A DNA stretch of 64,000 nucleotides from Ctena decussata. Its lineage: Eukaryota > Mollusca > Bivalvia > Lucinida > Lucinidae. The stretch lies in the NCBI GenBank assembly GCA_963989385.1, contig OZ022511.1:27336503-27400502 (forward strand), given 5' to 3'. The notes below the pieces were generated by a model. It did no database searches. It was not told the DNA's origin and was given only the letters and a program-made list of their open reading frames with translations. Shown here piece by piece: positions 40,795-52,460 of the stretch (position 1 is its first letter; each line of letters begins with the position of its first letter). A program made the translations under genes and the position numbers.

Positions 40795-41696
40795 GTTTAA
40801 ACAGTATTTATTTGATATAATACAATGTTATATGTACAGAATACATGGTAAAGGATTCGGTCGAAAGCTCTTTGGCTTGTAGAGACCGTCTCCTTGGAAA
40901 CAGCAGATTATAGAATATAACATGAATGTAACCAATGTACGAAAAAAAAGTATATGACTCACATCATTATCTGTTTCGGTATATGAAGATGGAAACAGTA
41001 AAGTAAAAAAGAGGAAACATTGATCCTGTTAATATGAACCAAGGATCAACCCAAAATAGGCGCACAACACCGAAGTAAGGTCATATCAACATCCATATTA
41101 CGTCGTGACGCCGCATCGATGTCGATAGGACGACGTCGGCGTCATGCGCCGTTGGATAATAGTTTAAGAAAGAAAGAGTGAAGAAGAAATAGAAGGCATA
41201 TCGCTGCTGCTGTCGTAAGCATCTTTATACGTTTGTCAACCCGGGGACACTGAGTATAGGCACTGTGTAAAAGAAAATCTTCAGAAGAGACAAAAAATAC
41301 TAAAGACCGCTACCGTTTGAACTTCTTTGAGTGGATAATAAAATTTTGAACTTTAACAAAAATATCCTCGTTTGTTGTTGTATTTGCACCTTCTTTGCCG
41401 TAAAGTAGGTCCTTTAAAGTACAATGCTGGGTAAGCTCGGCCAAGTAAGTTTGCCTTGGAACAGAATATAGGGGACAGTTAAATATAAAATGTGTTGTGT
41501 TTTCGATTTCTCCACATGAACATAGAGGACTGTCTACAAGATTTCTTCTGTAGAGATGCTCATTTAAGGGACTGCATTCCAGGCGCAAGCGAGTATGAAG
41601 AACTTGACCTAAACGGGTTCCAGCACGATAATAAGGTGGCGGGGATCTTATATTAGAATTCAAAAACCTTTTAAAGCTCTGGATTGAATCCGCTTT
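40795..41696 (-). mobile_element. 5'-truncated LINE 3' end with 15-bp target duplication
   Basis: Flanked by perfect AAGTTCCGGCGTTTA at 40780-40794 and 41697-41711. On the minus strand the frame is open from the insertion edge to 41310 and encodes a LINE C-terminus with TRLGQVLHTRLRLECSPLN and a zinc-knuckle-like CSCGEIENTTHFIFNC. About 515 bp of 3' untranslated sequence follows. It is a dead-on-arrival copy in the intergenic region. Confidence 0.85.
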
Positions 41697-41711
41697 AAGT
41701 TCCGGCGTTTA

Positions 41712-42089
41712 TATACGTATAACATTATCCCTGTTTTCAAAACCTTAAAATAAGAGTCAGCATAGTGCGTAAGTCGGGCACACCCTACATATAAATACTC
41801 GCGACAGTTTATTTACACTTATATTTGCGAATCTCTCTTGGTCCGCAAAATGAAACATGTCAAGAATATTGGAACCCTTAAATAATAGGGTGTAAACTGC
41901 CAAGTGCAATGTTGAAAAACGTCGTATCAACGGTGATGCGCTCTAAATCTAAAATCATATTGTAAATATTGGCATCAATACGACGTTCTTTCAGCGGGTT
42001 TGTGCTCATTGTTTTTTTGCCGCAACTGCAATACTTGGGACATGCCAAAATAATGCTTTTTATACAATGTTGCAAATTGTCGGTGAAAA
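41712..42089. other. intergenic, no feature
   Basis: No repeat or frame recognised. Confidence 0.5.
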
Positions 42090-42780
42090 AGCGAGGCATC
42101 AGATCAGCCTGCGCATCCTCCCTGTATAATAATCAGCTTCTTTCCTATTTTATACGTGATGTATTCAGACATAGCACATTGTTGGGCCTTTTTATCACTG
42201 AAATGGGAAGAAAAAACAACAAGCCTGTACATTCTGTACGTTCGAAAAGAAAATATTTGAATCATGAGGATCCTGCTATCGTCTCCGTTCACATAGATAC
42301 CATAGGCGATATTTAGATCATAAGGAATATACAAAGTGAATTTGGTCACACAGGCTGTAAACTTCGAAAGCAAAGACTGCTAAGTCCACTTTGTCTCATA
42401 TTTTCAGTACGTAAGGAACAAGGTGGACTTAGTACACTTAGCTTGCGAAGATGAAAGACCGTATGATCATACATGAAGATCAGGAGTTGGGGTGTACATG
42501 TACTAAGAGAGCATGTGCGATTAGCGAAGACTCAGATAAGCCTGTGCATTCATTTCGTCCCTATCTATGTATATGGCAAACCACAACGTTATGTTCTTTA
42601 TATCGTTACTGAAAAAGCGAAACTTACTGAAAGTGTGAACAAACATGACTCAGGTCAGTCTGTGCATCCTCGCAGTTGATCTGGTATATTAAATAGTAAA
42701 TGATTGGCGTCGCGTGAAAAGATACCTTATTGGATGTGCGAAAAGGAAATAATATCAGCCTGTGTATCTGATCAGTCGTG
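42090..42780. repeat. cluster of GATCAGCCTGnGCAT motifs
   Basis: Four diverged copies of the motif at about 42101, 42532, 42650 and 42749, spaced unevenly and without family B ends. A stem TAAGTCCAC../..GTGGACTTAG spans 42378-42440. May be remains of a related element. Confidence 0.4.
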
Positions 42781-42782
42781 GG

Positions 42783-42940
42783 TGAAGCGCTGGCCTGCTG
42801 ATCTAGCGGTCCCGAGCTCGATTCCCTGAGGCGTTCTCAATCGTTAACCGGGTTTCATTGCACAGAGCCTTTTATTATCACCCTCCTGATATGACTGAAA
42901 TACTGCTGAAAAGGACGTAAAATCGCAAGTCATCAATTCA
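42783..42940 (+). mobile_element. SINE-like remnant
   Basis: AAGCGCTGGCCTGCTGATCTAGCGG then GAGCTCGATTCCCTGAGG, tRNA-like. The 3' part ATATGACTGAAATACTGCTG..CGTAAAA resembles mollusc SINE ends. Confidence 0.4.
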
Positions 42941-43261
42941 TCCCTTTTTGATCGACGTTGTACAAGGACAGGTTATATGGCTATCCACGTGCGTCTGTTG
43001 ATGGCTATACCGCATATCCAGTTGTTGCATAACTTTACATTGTATTTGCATGTTTTTTACAGCTAAATAATTTTTGTTACCGGTGAGTGAACAGCGTGTA
43101 TGTCCTGTGTCCCTTTTTGCGCAATAGAAAAGTCTAGGGGCAGGTACAAAGATAACTCCGCCCTGACAATTCTTTTGGATCAGGGTATAAATGTGTGAAA
43201 AATAGTCAAGCTGGCCATAATTACCAAATACAGTACCTTTTATTGGCTGACCAGAGATATA

Positions 43262-43435
43262 CAGTCCAACCTGTATTAAGCAAGCACCTATGGGATAGCT
43301 GCTTGCTTAAGACAGGTGCTTGCTTAATACATGTACATTTCAATGTACATGTATTTGCCTTTTTAGGGAACTGAATACATGCTTGCTTAATACAGGTTGC
43401 TTGCTTAATAGAGGTGGCCACTAAGACAGGTTTTA
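43262..43435 (+). repeat. GCTTGCTTAATACAGG tandem-like repeat
   Basis: Five copies of TTGCTTAA(T/G)A(C/G)AGG in 175 bp, plus palindromic ACATGTACATT..AATGTACATGT. Probably a short palindromic transposon. Confidence 0.5.
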
Positions 43436-43509
43436 CTCAGAATCCGCATTGTTTACTGGTAATACGTCCAAGGACAATCATTCACCACGACCTGTGATCC
43501 CTAGCCCTT

Positions 43510-44200
43510 ACAAGAGAAGTAAACTTAGTATCTGAATCCTCTGCACACTCAGCAGCAGAAATAAGGGAATCTTCCAGGGAATTCCAATCTCTAATATAGT
43601 CTGGGGGAAGAAACTGGACTTGTAAGTGTCAGTACCAGCCAATGGGCTTTGAAATGCCAGGGAATGATGATTCCTGGTACGCCTACTTGGTGGAACAAGG
43701 TCATTTATTGGTATACTGGCTGCACCCTTCAGACCTTTGTGAAGCATTGTGAGTCTACTATCTTTTCTTCTCTTTTTCAGAGATTCCCACTTAGGTTTCT
43801 CCAGAATGCCAGTCCTACTCCCAGTTTCATATTTGTCATTCCCCGTTGCAAATCTAGCTGCCCTTTTCTGCACCTTCTCAAGTTCATCTTGAAGAAGTAT
43901 ACTTTGAGGCTCCTAAACTGAACTACCATTCTCTAGGAGACCAGGACTGGACGCACCAGTCCCTTGTATGCTGACTCCTTAAAGTCTTGTGGGCATGCTG
44001 CTAAGTTACGTTTGGGGAAGCCAAGGGTCCTATTAGCCTTTGTGCAATTATTGCTGACACGTGTGTTCCATTTCAAATCATCGGTAATGGTTATGCCGAG
44101 ATACTTGATAGTTTCTACGTTATTGAGGGACGTTCCGTCTATGTGATCATGGGACAGATTCACACAACTGTTGCTTGTTGGTGATCCATTTGTGCTTGCT
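43510..44200 (-). pseudogene. broken LINE reverse transcriptase C-terminus
   Basis: The minus strand encodes TIKYLGITITDDLKWNTRVS and ASAYKGLVRPVL-type thumb sequence at 44163-43935. After a frame change near 43920 comes LEKVQKRAARFATGN, then WESLKKRRKDSRLTMLHKGL at 43873-43640. Another frame change near 43600 restores IRDWNSLEDSL. At least two frameshifts make it non-functional. Different LINE lineage from the copy at 18.8 kb. Confidence 0.85.
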
Positions 44201-44244
44201 TAGCCAGGCCACAGTCTCTGAGTGCGAAACCATGACAGTATATC

Positions 44245-44480
44245 TCGGGGTGTGATTGATTATTTAATTCATATGTCCTGGCCCTGGGTCAGTAAAGATG
44301 TTCTGGACCTCTTTTTTTTAATAGTCATAAATTAAATGATATGTGCTTACATCAGGAAACTGCAAGTATGGGTCTTATACCTCATGCTTACTTTGCACAA
44401 AATGCATTCTTAATATGAATCTCAAAACCAAATTTTAATGTACATGTATTTTAAGATTTTAGTGTCTTAACAGTATATCT
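44245..44480 (+). repeat. local duplication, first copy
   Basis: 'gggtcagtaaagatgttctggacctc' through 'caggaaactgcaagtatgg' to 'aagattttagtgtc' recurs at 45778-45960. 'gtatatctcg' flanks this copy on both sides. Confidence 0.6.
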
Positions 44481-44799
44481 CGTGGTGGGATTGATTATTT
44501 AATTCACATGTCCTGGCCTAGCCTGGCTCCAGACGAATCTGTATGTTACTCTGGTGGTCAGATGCGCCTGGTGACTTACATACAGGCTCTGCAATATGAT
44601 ACTCTTCTAAAAAAATCTTCAGTTAATCAAAGCAACATTACAAGAGCCATAAAGTGTCCATTAAACTGACATAGATCTTTATCTCATCAATTTGTTTTGG
44701 TTTCTCCGAATACCATTACCTGTCTGTGAATCTTAGGGCAAAGTTTAAAACCATGAAAAGGAATGGAGTGGAATGGACTTGAATGGATGACATAATCTA

Positions 44800-44935
44800 C
44801 ATTTATTTTGGTACAATTTGCTCCCAGAGTGTGAGATGATGGTTCTTTTATAGGAAAGAAGTTGCTCCCAAAGGGGGGAGTAAATTCTTTGCTGTAAGAG
44901 TAGCATTCCAAATCAATGGAAAGAAGTGAATGAGA
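44800..44935. repeat. family D core remnant
   Basis: TTATAGGAAAGAAGTTGCTC then GGGGGGAGTAAATTCTTTGC, flanked by ATGGAATGGA short repeats. Confidence 0.4.
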
Positions 44936-45230
44936 CCGTTACATTGTACTCCATTCCATTCTAAAATTTAAACCATGCCGAAATTGAACTTCTGGTGGTA
45001 AATTGTTTAGCATTCTGTGAATAAGATTTAATTTTATATTGTCTTAAATAAGTAATAGGCACATTAAACAATTAGCTATTTATAAATTCTTTGACTATCA
45101 GTTGTGTAAGTATAGGGGAACCTTCGTCCATATTCTAATTTTGACAAATGCACGTCATATCAGGTGACAACGTATGCATCTGTAATGTACCACACTCTAA
45201 AATTGGACAAACATGTTGCAGCAGACAGTG

Positions 45231-45575
45231 TAGACCTAGATGAGACTGCTTTAGAGAAGTTTGATCACTCCTTGGCATTTACTTATATTTTTTATAAAAT
45301 ACCCCCTTAACTTTAAAATGGACTAGGCGAAAACAAGGTAGAAGAATCCATTACAGAAAATCAGTAGCTTCAGAGTCAGTTGTATTCATATAGTTTCCAG
45401 TGTAGACATAGATGAGACTGGTTGCTCCAGAGACATTTGATCACTCCTTGGCATTTACTCATACTTTTGTAAAATACCCTCTTAACTATGAAATGGACTA
45501 GACGAAAACAAAAGGTAGAATAATCCATTACAGGAAATCAGTAGGTTCAGGGTCAGTTTTATTCATATAGTTTCA
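45231..45575 (+). repeat. tandem duplication, ~172 bp x 2
   Basis: 'tttgatcactccttggcattta' at 45260 and 45428, with 'aaaatggactag' and 'aatccattaca' repeated in the same order. Confidence 0.65.
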
Positions 45576-45762
45576 TGATCTCTAAAATTAACCACAGCAC
45601 TTTAGTTTTATCGGGCTGACCATCTGTGTTTACAACATAAAGGGCTAGACATAAGGTCAGTAAAGTTCACTGCTGGGGAAGATTTAGGCTTCGCCTCACA
45701 TGTAAGTAACCAGACCCTATGTTCCTTTGCAGAGGATATATTGAACATAGGGTCTGAAGCCA

Positions 45763-45962
45763 GACTAGTCCTGGCCCTGGGTCAATAAAGATGTTCTGGA
45801 CCTCTTTGTTTTTAATAGTCATAAATTAAATGATATGCGCTCACATCAGGAAACTGCAAGTATGGATCTTATACTTCATGCTTACATTGCACAAATTGCA
45901 TTCTTAATATGAAGCTCAAAATCAAATTTCAATATATTTTTTTAAGATTTTAGTGTCATGTA
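45763..45962 (+). repeat. local duplication, second copy
   Basis: About 90% like 44284-44467. The intervening 1.3 kb also holds a 172-bp tandem duplication. Confidence 0.6.
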
Positions 45963-46221
45963 CGGAAAGCCTGCGAAGTCGTTTTCGCTAAATGCCTTAG
46001 CAACGAAAAGGAACCGAATATAGAAAATAACTGCTATAATTCATAAATTTTAGTTCAATGTATTTATTTTTTTTTCTTTTATTCCACAATCATTTGGAAC
46101 TTATTCAAAATTTTAGTATCCTTTTCATCTAAATTGCTCTGTAAAAATAAATGAATATTAAAATTAATTAATAAAACTGTTGCAAAATACGAGCGTTTAC
46201 CTATGATATGTCATAATGACA

Positions 46222-46735
46222 AATCAGTATAAAAGTAAAAAGTATGCAAAGACCAGGAACTGAAACAATCAAAATCCAAATCCAGCCCTCAAACCATAGT
46301 TGGAAACAACTAAGATTACAAATAATCAAGATACAGAGAACATATGGCCAACCGAGTGAGCAGCTTGTTCCAAAAAGGTGGCCACTCAGCAACCCAAACC
46401 GAACCAAAAATAATAAGAACATACATAAGGTAAAACATCACAGAAACTCTGACACCAAAAACAGGCAACAGAGAACCACAACAGAACTACCGCCTTGGAA
46501 CGGTCAGTAATGAATTACTGGGGGGCTTAAATCGATTTTACAGGCCCAACCTCACCCTCAGTTTCTGAAGTGGTACAAAACATTTAGTAGGTTGTTCGGT
46601 TCGCATGATAACCCTCTAACTCGTCAATGAATCATCACGGTAAACACATAAATCAAATTTCAACACCATGAAGAAGCAAAGACGAGGACTCAACAGATAC
46701 AACGGGTCGTCTGACAGGTGGATTTCATATACATG
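46222..46735 (-). mobile_element. retroposon-like insert, copy 2
   Basis: Inverted copy of the 3' part of 48786-49431, about 90% alike by eye. The same end (CATACTTTTTACTTTTA on the minus strand) is followed by unrelated flank. Confidence 0.5.
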
Positions 46736-47855
46736 TAGCCTAGCTGATACAGAAAGCTTGAACAAAGTTCTTCTTTGCTTCCTCAGATCCATTCGTTTTG
46801 TAAGAAACTTGTTCTCTTTGGTCATAAATATCTATTTTTTGATTTAATAATAAAGTCTGTATATTATTACTGTTATTACAATCATTTAAGATCATCACAT
46901 TAATTTTAGAAACAGAAATATCAATATTTCATGTTCTGTCGTTTGATAATATAAGTTAAAAAAAAATAGTATTTTCTTTCGATTGATGATTATTTAGTCT
47001 TGATTAATAAGCTGTTAATTGATTTATCGGCACACTTCCATTGAGCAATTAAGATATGTCGGTAGCTGGCCTTAACTGAATTATCACACCTTTACTAATC
47101 GCTTTACAGGTGTCATTAACAAATTTTCAACATGCTGTAGTAAGACATGTTTACATAGGCATAACGTTATAAGTATAGGTGCAATGATTTTGTCTTTCTT
47201 CTTAAATCTGTTATTACTATCGGTCAAATAGTTTTTATTTACTTTATTTATTCATTTATTTATTAATCGAGTTTTTTTTTCTTTTTTATTTCAGTAGAGG
47301 AAATAAAAATTCATTCGGAACAGCGCTCGTCCAATTCCGTGAATCAACGTCATGGAGTTGGTCGAGGAGTTCCGATTGGACATTACTGTGGGAAAAAAGG
47401 TTTAAATGATGTCATTACTCATAACATTAATTTATAACACAGAAATAAAAAAAAAATTAAAGCAGAAACTTTTAGACTTTCAGGTATTTAGCAAAAAGGA
47501 CTTCTCAGTCTTTTCGTACATGTATGACTCTAAAACGTTAAACGATTATGCGAAATACTTATTTGATTTGTGCTTGATATTAAGCGAGCAATTTGTGTAA
47601 TGATATAGCATTTTAGAGCAGAAAGGAATTAGTTAATATATTTATTTTTATAAATAATATTTATTTCTTTTTATTTATTTACACAAAAAGGGTCGACTTT
47701 TACAAAAAATTAAATGTACTTTTCACGAAAAGCCTACCACTTTGAAACTATGATTAATGCTTTCTTCTTGTCTCTAAATGTCAGCTGCAGTGTCATTTCC
47801 TATTCAGGTATTTAAACCAATACTTACTTTTAAATAAGAGTAAAGGCTAGTCTTT
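46736..47855. other. intergenic AT-rich DNA
   Basis: Contains T runs near 47272-47290. Short open frames at 47296-47600 were examined but lack a recognisable family. Confidence 0.5.
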
Positions 47856-47859
47856 TTAA

Positions 47860-48398
47860 AGGTAGGCTCCTGTACTTTGGAATGCATCATAATCTTGATG
47901 AACTTTCATCCAAGTTGTTGGAAAGCACTTATAAAAGGGAATTAATAAGTTTCACTAAAAAGTGTAAATAAAAAAAATATTAGAAAAGTTGTTTTGCAAG
48001 GGATTTCCTAACTCTGCTTCGCACACCAGTTAGCGCTATTTTTAGTAAGCGCCAAAAATAGATAACGCAGCTAATGTCATGCTGCATTGCATTTTGGGAT
48101 AGTTTTAACCCATCCGCCCTGCCAGGACCTCTAGGAGAGCTCACGTGAAGGGAAAATTGACCTTTGGAGAATGGCATCAGAAATTGCGCACTTATAGACG
48201 TAATAAACATAGTTATTTTTAGAACTGGAATTCCAACGAAAGAAAATAAACCAAAAGGGAAAACGACTATTTTCTTCAACATCTGGCGAGTTTCTCAGTA
48301 GCAACAAATTCAGAAAAATAAGAGAATTCAATACTGCTCAGAAAACGACGAAATTATTTTGTGGACATAATTGACATCGCTAGCTCAGGAACCTACCT
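47860..48398 (-). mobile_element. piggyBac-like MITE, copy 2
   Basis: 539 bp, inverse copy of 17306-17843. TTAA at 47856-47859 and 48399-48402, ends AGGTAGGCTCCTGTAC and CAGGAACCTACCT. Intergenic. Confidence 0.85.
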
Positions 48399-48785
48399 TT
48401 AAGTCCGAAAATAACTTATGGTTTTCATGATCGGGACTACGTTTCATAATCAATGATAAGCTCACAAAAATCTTTTATGAATATTTATAAATGCATTCAC
48501 AAACATTCCAGTCCAAAAAAATATTAGATTCCTCACATAGATTATGAATTAACTCCTTTTCATGGGACTAACGTCCTTTTCGCAAAAAGGAGTCCTTTTC
48601 GTATTTTAGGGTAATTGCAAAATATAGAAACACAAAAATCATAGATGGGTAGAAAATATAAAAATAGCATAAGTAAGAAAAAAAAGAAGAAAAAAAAACG
48701 AAGAAGAAGAAGAAAAGAAAAAAAAAAGACGTAGAAAAAATAGTATAAACAAGAAATATCTTTTAAAAAAGATAATCGGCTTATC

Positions 48786-49431
48786 GGGCGTCAGACTCTA
48801 TGATGGCCCCGACCTAAAGCTATATATTTTAGTTGGTTGGGACCGGAGCCTTTTTGTCTGTTGCTTGGTCCACCGGGGCTCAACTGGTGACCTTCTTTTG
48901 CTTCAGATTTCCAGTGGGGTTGTTTGGCAGGCCAGGGATCTCCACCTGTCAGACGGCCCGTTGTATCTGTTGAGTCCTCGTCTTTGCTTCTTCATGGTGT
49001 TGAAATTTGATTTATGTGTTTACCGTGATGATTCATTGACGAGTTAGAGGGTTATCATGCGAACCGAACAACCAATTAAATGTTTTGTACCACTTCAGAA
49101 ACTGAGGGTGAGGTTGGGCCCGTAAAATCGATTTAAGCCCCCCAGTAATTCATTACTGACCGTTCCAAGGCGGTAGTTATGTTGTGGTTCTCTGTTGCCT
49201 GTTTTTGGTGTCAGAGTTTCTGTGATGTTTTACCTTATGTATGTTCTTATTATTTTTGGTTCGGTTTGGGTTGCTGAGTGGCCACCTTTTGGGAACAAGC
49301 TGCTCACTCGGTTGGCCATATGTTCTCTGTATCTTGATTATTTGTAATCTTAGTTGTTTCCAACTATGGTTTGAGGGCTGGATTTGGATTTTGATTGTTT
49401 CAGTTCCTGGTCTTTGCATACTTTTTACTTT
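48786..49431 (+). mobile_element. retroposon-like insert, copy 1
   Basis: Inserted after TTA in module K. It shares its last ~500 bp, ending CATACTTTTTACTTTTA, with an inverted copy at 46222-46735. The common 3' end and differing 5' extent are typical of 5'-truncated retroposons. No known protein recognised in its frames. Confidence 0.5.
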
Positions 49432-49609
49432 TAGATTAAAAAGAAGTGTGTATTGTGATATGTATGAGTCAGGTACATGTAAGATATTGAATGTACTGAT
49501 CAGATTGTACGGATGGCGCATGTTGAAATGTATGTTTGTTGTTGGTGTTGGGGTTTCGATTTCGGAAATGCTGCTGAATTTTGATTGGGTCTGTCTGTGT
49601 TGCACATTA

Positions 49610-49670
49610 CAATGAGGATTGGTTGGCTGACCGCCCCACATATAACCTTAAAAGTGTCGCAGTTCCAACA
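49610..49670 (+). promoter_or_regulatory. promoter-like block, copy 2
   Basis: ATTGGTTGGCTGA, then CCCCACATATAACC and GTGTCGCAGTTCC, as in copy 1 near 30150. Upstream of the second 27-codon ORF. Confidence 0.25.
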
Positions 49671-49754
49671 CAACATCAACAACTAACCAGCAACAAGTAC
49701 TTAATTCCATCTTCGATTTCTGTATCAAGTTATTTTGTTAGTTTCATATTTTAC

Positions 49755-49838
49755 ATGAGCGATATAACCGGCGAAATGTTCTTTGGCAAAAGGCGATTTG
49801 GACCGAAATATCTAGATTCATCACGACACTGTTTATAG
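49755..49838 (+). CDS. 27-codon ORF in promoter-like module, copy 2
   Basis: Second copy of the ORF at 30287-30370, same length, four amino-acid differences. Downstream at about 49852 lies GAAACTGAAAG, matching the GAAANNGAAA form of interferon-response elements, then CGAAAGTAAGC, which resembles a splice donor. Confidence 0.3.
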   Translation: MSDITGEMFFGKRRFGPKYLDSSRHCL

Positions 49839-49980
49839 GCCAACAGTCAAATGAAACTGAAAGTAGAAAGAGAAAGCGAAAGTAAGCTACTTACATAAAA
49901 TCCCGGGTGTATTCATATTAGCCAATGAAATACTTAAAATGTAGGTCAATAGTAAGGTTATACATCTAAAGCCGAAAAAT

Positions 49981-50321
49981 AATAACAATTAGTAACAAAT
50001 AAAAAATAATAATCTCTCTCTCTCTCTGCATCGACAAATCTGTTCTCGTATGTTTTTACATTCACCATTATCGCATACAAAAATCTCGAGCCTAATCTAC
50101 AATACATTTTTTTCACTGATTTGCATGTTAGGCTAGTAGGCCCGTGGATTCAACGCTTTTCCCGCCAAAACCGGAATTCAAAAGTACCATACCTACTGGC
50201 CCACATTTTTTCAGCATAAAACATAGGTACTGATCAGACTGCGCGGCTGCTCTTCTAATCTGCACCACCGTTGTCCGCATTAGGCAAAGGTAGTTTGTCT
50301 CATGTCAGTGCTCAGTATGAC
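49981..50321. other. intergenic, no feature
   Basis: TC microsatellite at 50013-50027; a lone GATCAGACTGCGCGGCTGC motif at 50232 recalls the family B module. Confidence 0.5.
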
Positions 50322-50525
50322 TGAGCCGCGACACGAGAAAACCAACAAAGTGTTGTGCGCCCAGCGCAGACTCAGATCAGCATGGGCATCCGCCCAGTTT
50401 GATCAGACTCTTCGTTAAGTGCTCAAAGGGTAGCGAAGGATCTAAGCTACCTCCATGTGGACAGCGAAGAGTCTGATCAGATTGGGCGCACAACCACATT
50501 GTTGGTTTTATCGTGTCGCGGTACA
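50322..50525. mobile_element. family B MITE, internally shortened
   Basis: TGAGCCGCGACACGAGAAAA to TTTTATCGTGTCGCGGTACA. The second GGATGCCCAGGCTGATC block is deleted. Confidence 0.82.
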
Positions 50526-50767
50526 ATTATTGTTTTTATTTCAGGGGATCGGAAACTCGTGGACTTTCATATTATAATGAAACAGTAAACTTAAAATAAT
50601 CCAAGATTCCTTGAACATGGAAAAAATCTTAAAAGTATTCTTCAAACAGTTTAAATAAGTTTTATTTGTGTCTAACGTTGATATTAAAGTCACACAGTAA
50701 ACTAAATGTTAGGGGGAAATATTTTGACCCTATTTCGTGATCTGAAAAACTCCATCAAGTACAGAAA

Positions 50768-51043
50768 CAAGCGGACCAATGGTCCTGTAGCTCACATGAG
50801 ATCGTACTGTCAACAGACACATTTTGTCACTTCACTTTGCCCTCTAGAGTGTGCACAAGGTTTTTCTAAGATTTGACCTACTGACCTACTTTCAGAGTCG
50901 ACATGACCCAGTTTCCATCTCGTCCTATATTTCATAGAGATAAACATTTAGTCCTATATTTCATAGGGATAAACATTCTCAATCTGACAAAGTTTCATGA
51001 AGATTGGATTAAAACTGCGCCCTCCATAGTGTATACAAGGTTT
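50768..51043 (+). mobile_element. truncated Helentron-like 5' end
   Basis: Starts CAAGCGGACCAATGGTCCTG (hairpin GGACC/GGTCC), then TAGCTCACATGAG. A core with 'tttcatgaagattggatt' follows and is lost near 51043. No 3' end seen. Confidence 0.6.
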
Positions 51044-51846
51044 TAAAACTTTACCGTAACGCGTATTACTAAAACGTTGTACCGCACCGCACCAGATAAA
51101 ACCTGGTACCGCATTTACGGAAATTTCCGTACAGTGTCGAGTAAATTCCGGACATTACCGCACTCACGTTCTCCGCTGCCTGTGTGACAGATATGTAACT
51201 GTCTTTATTTGTGAGTGTAAATAATAACTACTAATAATTATGTATTTATCTTATTTCTAGTTTATGCCAAAGAAAAGTATTCTCCACCTAAATATACATT
51301 GGATCACTTTTCTATTGTCTGTAAGAAAACTCTCCATTTAAAATATGGCAAAATCACCACACACTATACTATCAAAGAATTTTTTCCCAGAATTAAAAAA
51401 ATATATATTTCTCAGGTTATTGTAATAAAGACATACTTCAAAACTTATTTTTTCCAACTCCGAAATGATTCTCTTTGGATAGGCTTAGATAGATAAACAT
51501 GTACGATCTGCTGAAATCTTCGAAAATATACAGATACAGAAATATATATATAGAAAGTAAACCTTAGTCTTTATTGTAATCTGAGAAAAAATAATTCAGA
51601 ACCAATTGGATTATCATGTGATATTACCATTTGATAGTTTACTTAAATGGATGGATTTTATACCAAGATCTTTTTGTTTAGGGAAATCGAGGTCTCAGCA
51701 TAAAGTAGATGTGTATAAAATTCCAATACACTATCACGTCTAATGAACAAACGAATTGTAGGGCTCAGTCACTCGCCAGCATTTACATGCAGCAATTATT
51801 TTTGCAAATAAAATTCAAAATAAAGTGTATTTCGGTCAACAAATAT
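51044..51846. other. intergenic, possible element ends
   Basis: GTACCGCACCGCACC at 51080 is the inverse of GTGCGGTGCGGTAC at 52544, and TACAAGGTTTTA follows or precedes each. This might bound a larger transposon around 51043-52567, with the MITE 52001-52460 inside. Confidence 0.35.
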
Positions 51847-51950
51847 GTGTATTTTGGTATATTCCGGTAGATTCCGGTATATTCCGGTATATTCCAGTGT
51901 ATTTTGGTATATTCCGGTAATTAAGTGTATTCCGGTATTTCTAGTAACCG
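51847..51950 (+). repeat. TATTCCGGTA decamer repeat
   Basis: About nine imperfect copies of GTATATTCCG in 100 bp, ending just before the MITE at 52001. Confidence 0.7.
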
Positions 51951-52000
51951 AGCATCAGCATATTCTCGTCTCGGCAGCATACACTGGCATACCCATGCCC

Positions 52001-52460
52001 GGTCCTACTAAAGACAGAAAAGGAATTACCCCACCGAAAAGGACCGAAAAGAACTTTCGGGCACCGAAAAGGACTTTTATTTGCCATTAAATGCCATATA
52101 AAACATATGTTTTAGAAATTTTAATATCATCATGATATTAATCAGCGCTTGAATAATAATTTTATGAATTGTAGTATTTTCATTTTAAAAATTCAGAAAA
52201 ATATTACAGCACCGAAAAGGACTCCACTTCTTGCCATGTACCGAAAAGGACATCGCAAATGCCGAATTTCGGGCACCGAAAAGGGCATTTTTCACTTGAT
52301 ATTCTATAAAATTGTGTTTATAAATAAAATATTTATCCCCTATAAATTTTTTAAGCGTTTTTATAGCATTAAATGGCATTCAAAAAGTCCCTTTCGGTGC
52401 CCGAAAGTTCTTTTCGGTCCTTTTCGGTGGCAAAAGTCCTTTTCTGTCTTTAGTAGGACC
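52001..52460. mobile_element. MITE with 27-bp perfect-like ends, next to malectin start
   Basis: Ends GGTCCTACTAAAGACAGAAA and its complement at 52440-52460. Internal inverted CACCGAAAAGGAC motifs. No ORF. Lies 231 bp upstream of the malectin ATG. Confidence 0.75.

Larger units (their letters stand above)
48768..49980 (+). repeat. duplicated module K, copy 2 with insert
   Basis: Begins GATAATCGGCTTA, is split by the retroposon-like insert at 48786-49431, and continues with GATTAAAAAGAAGTG to about 49980. Contains the second promoter-like block and small ORF. Confidence 0.65.

Noticed and set aside
47296..47420. Possible exon after a TTTCAG acceptor
   Set aside because: An open frame with HGVGRGVPIGHYCG exists, but no partner exon, family match or second copy was seen.
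46222..49431. Single DNA transposon with 500-bp terminal inverted repeats
   Set aside because: The right arm sits inside module K, whose uninterrupted form is at 29975, so the right arm is an independent insertion.
46201..49641. Hydrophobic and Arg/Gln-rich ORFs on both strands
   Set aside because: They mirror each other across an inverted repeat pair and match no family; treated as retroposon DNA.
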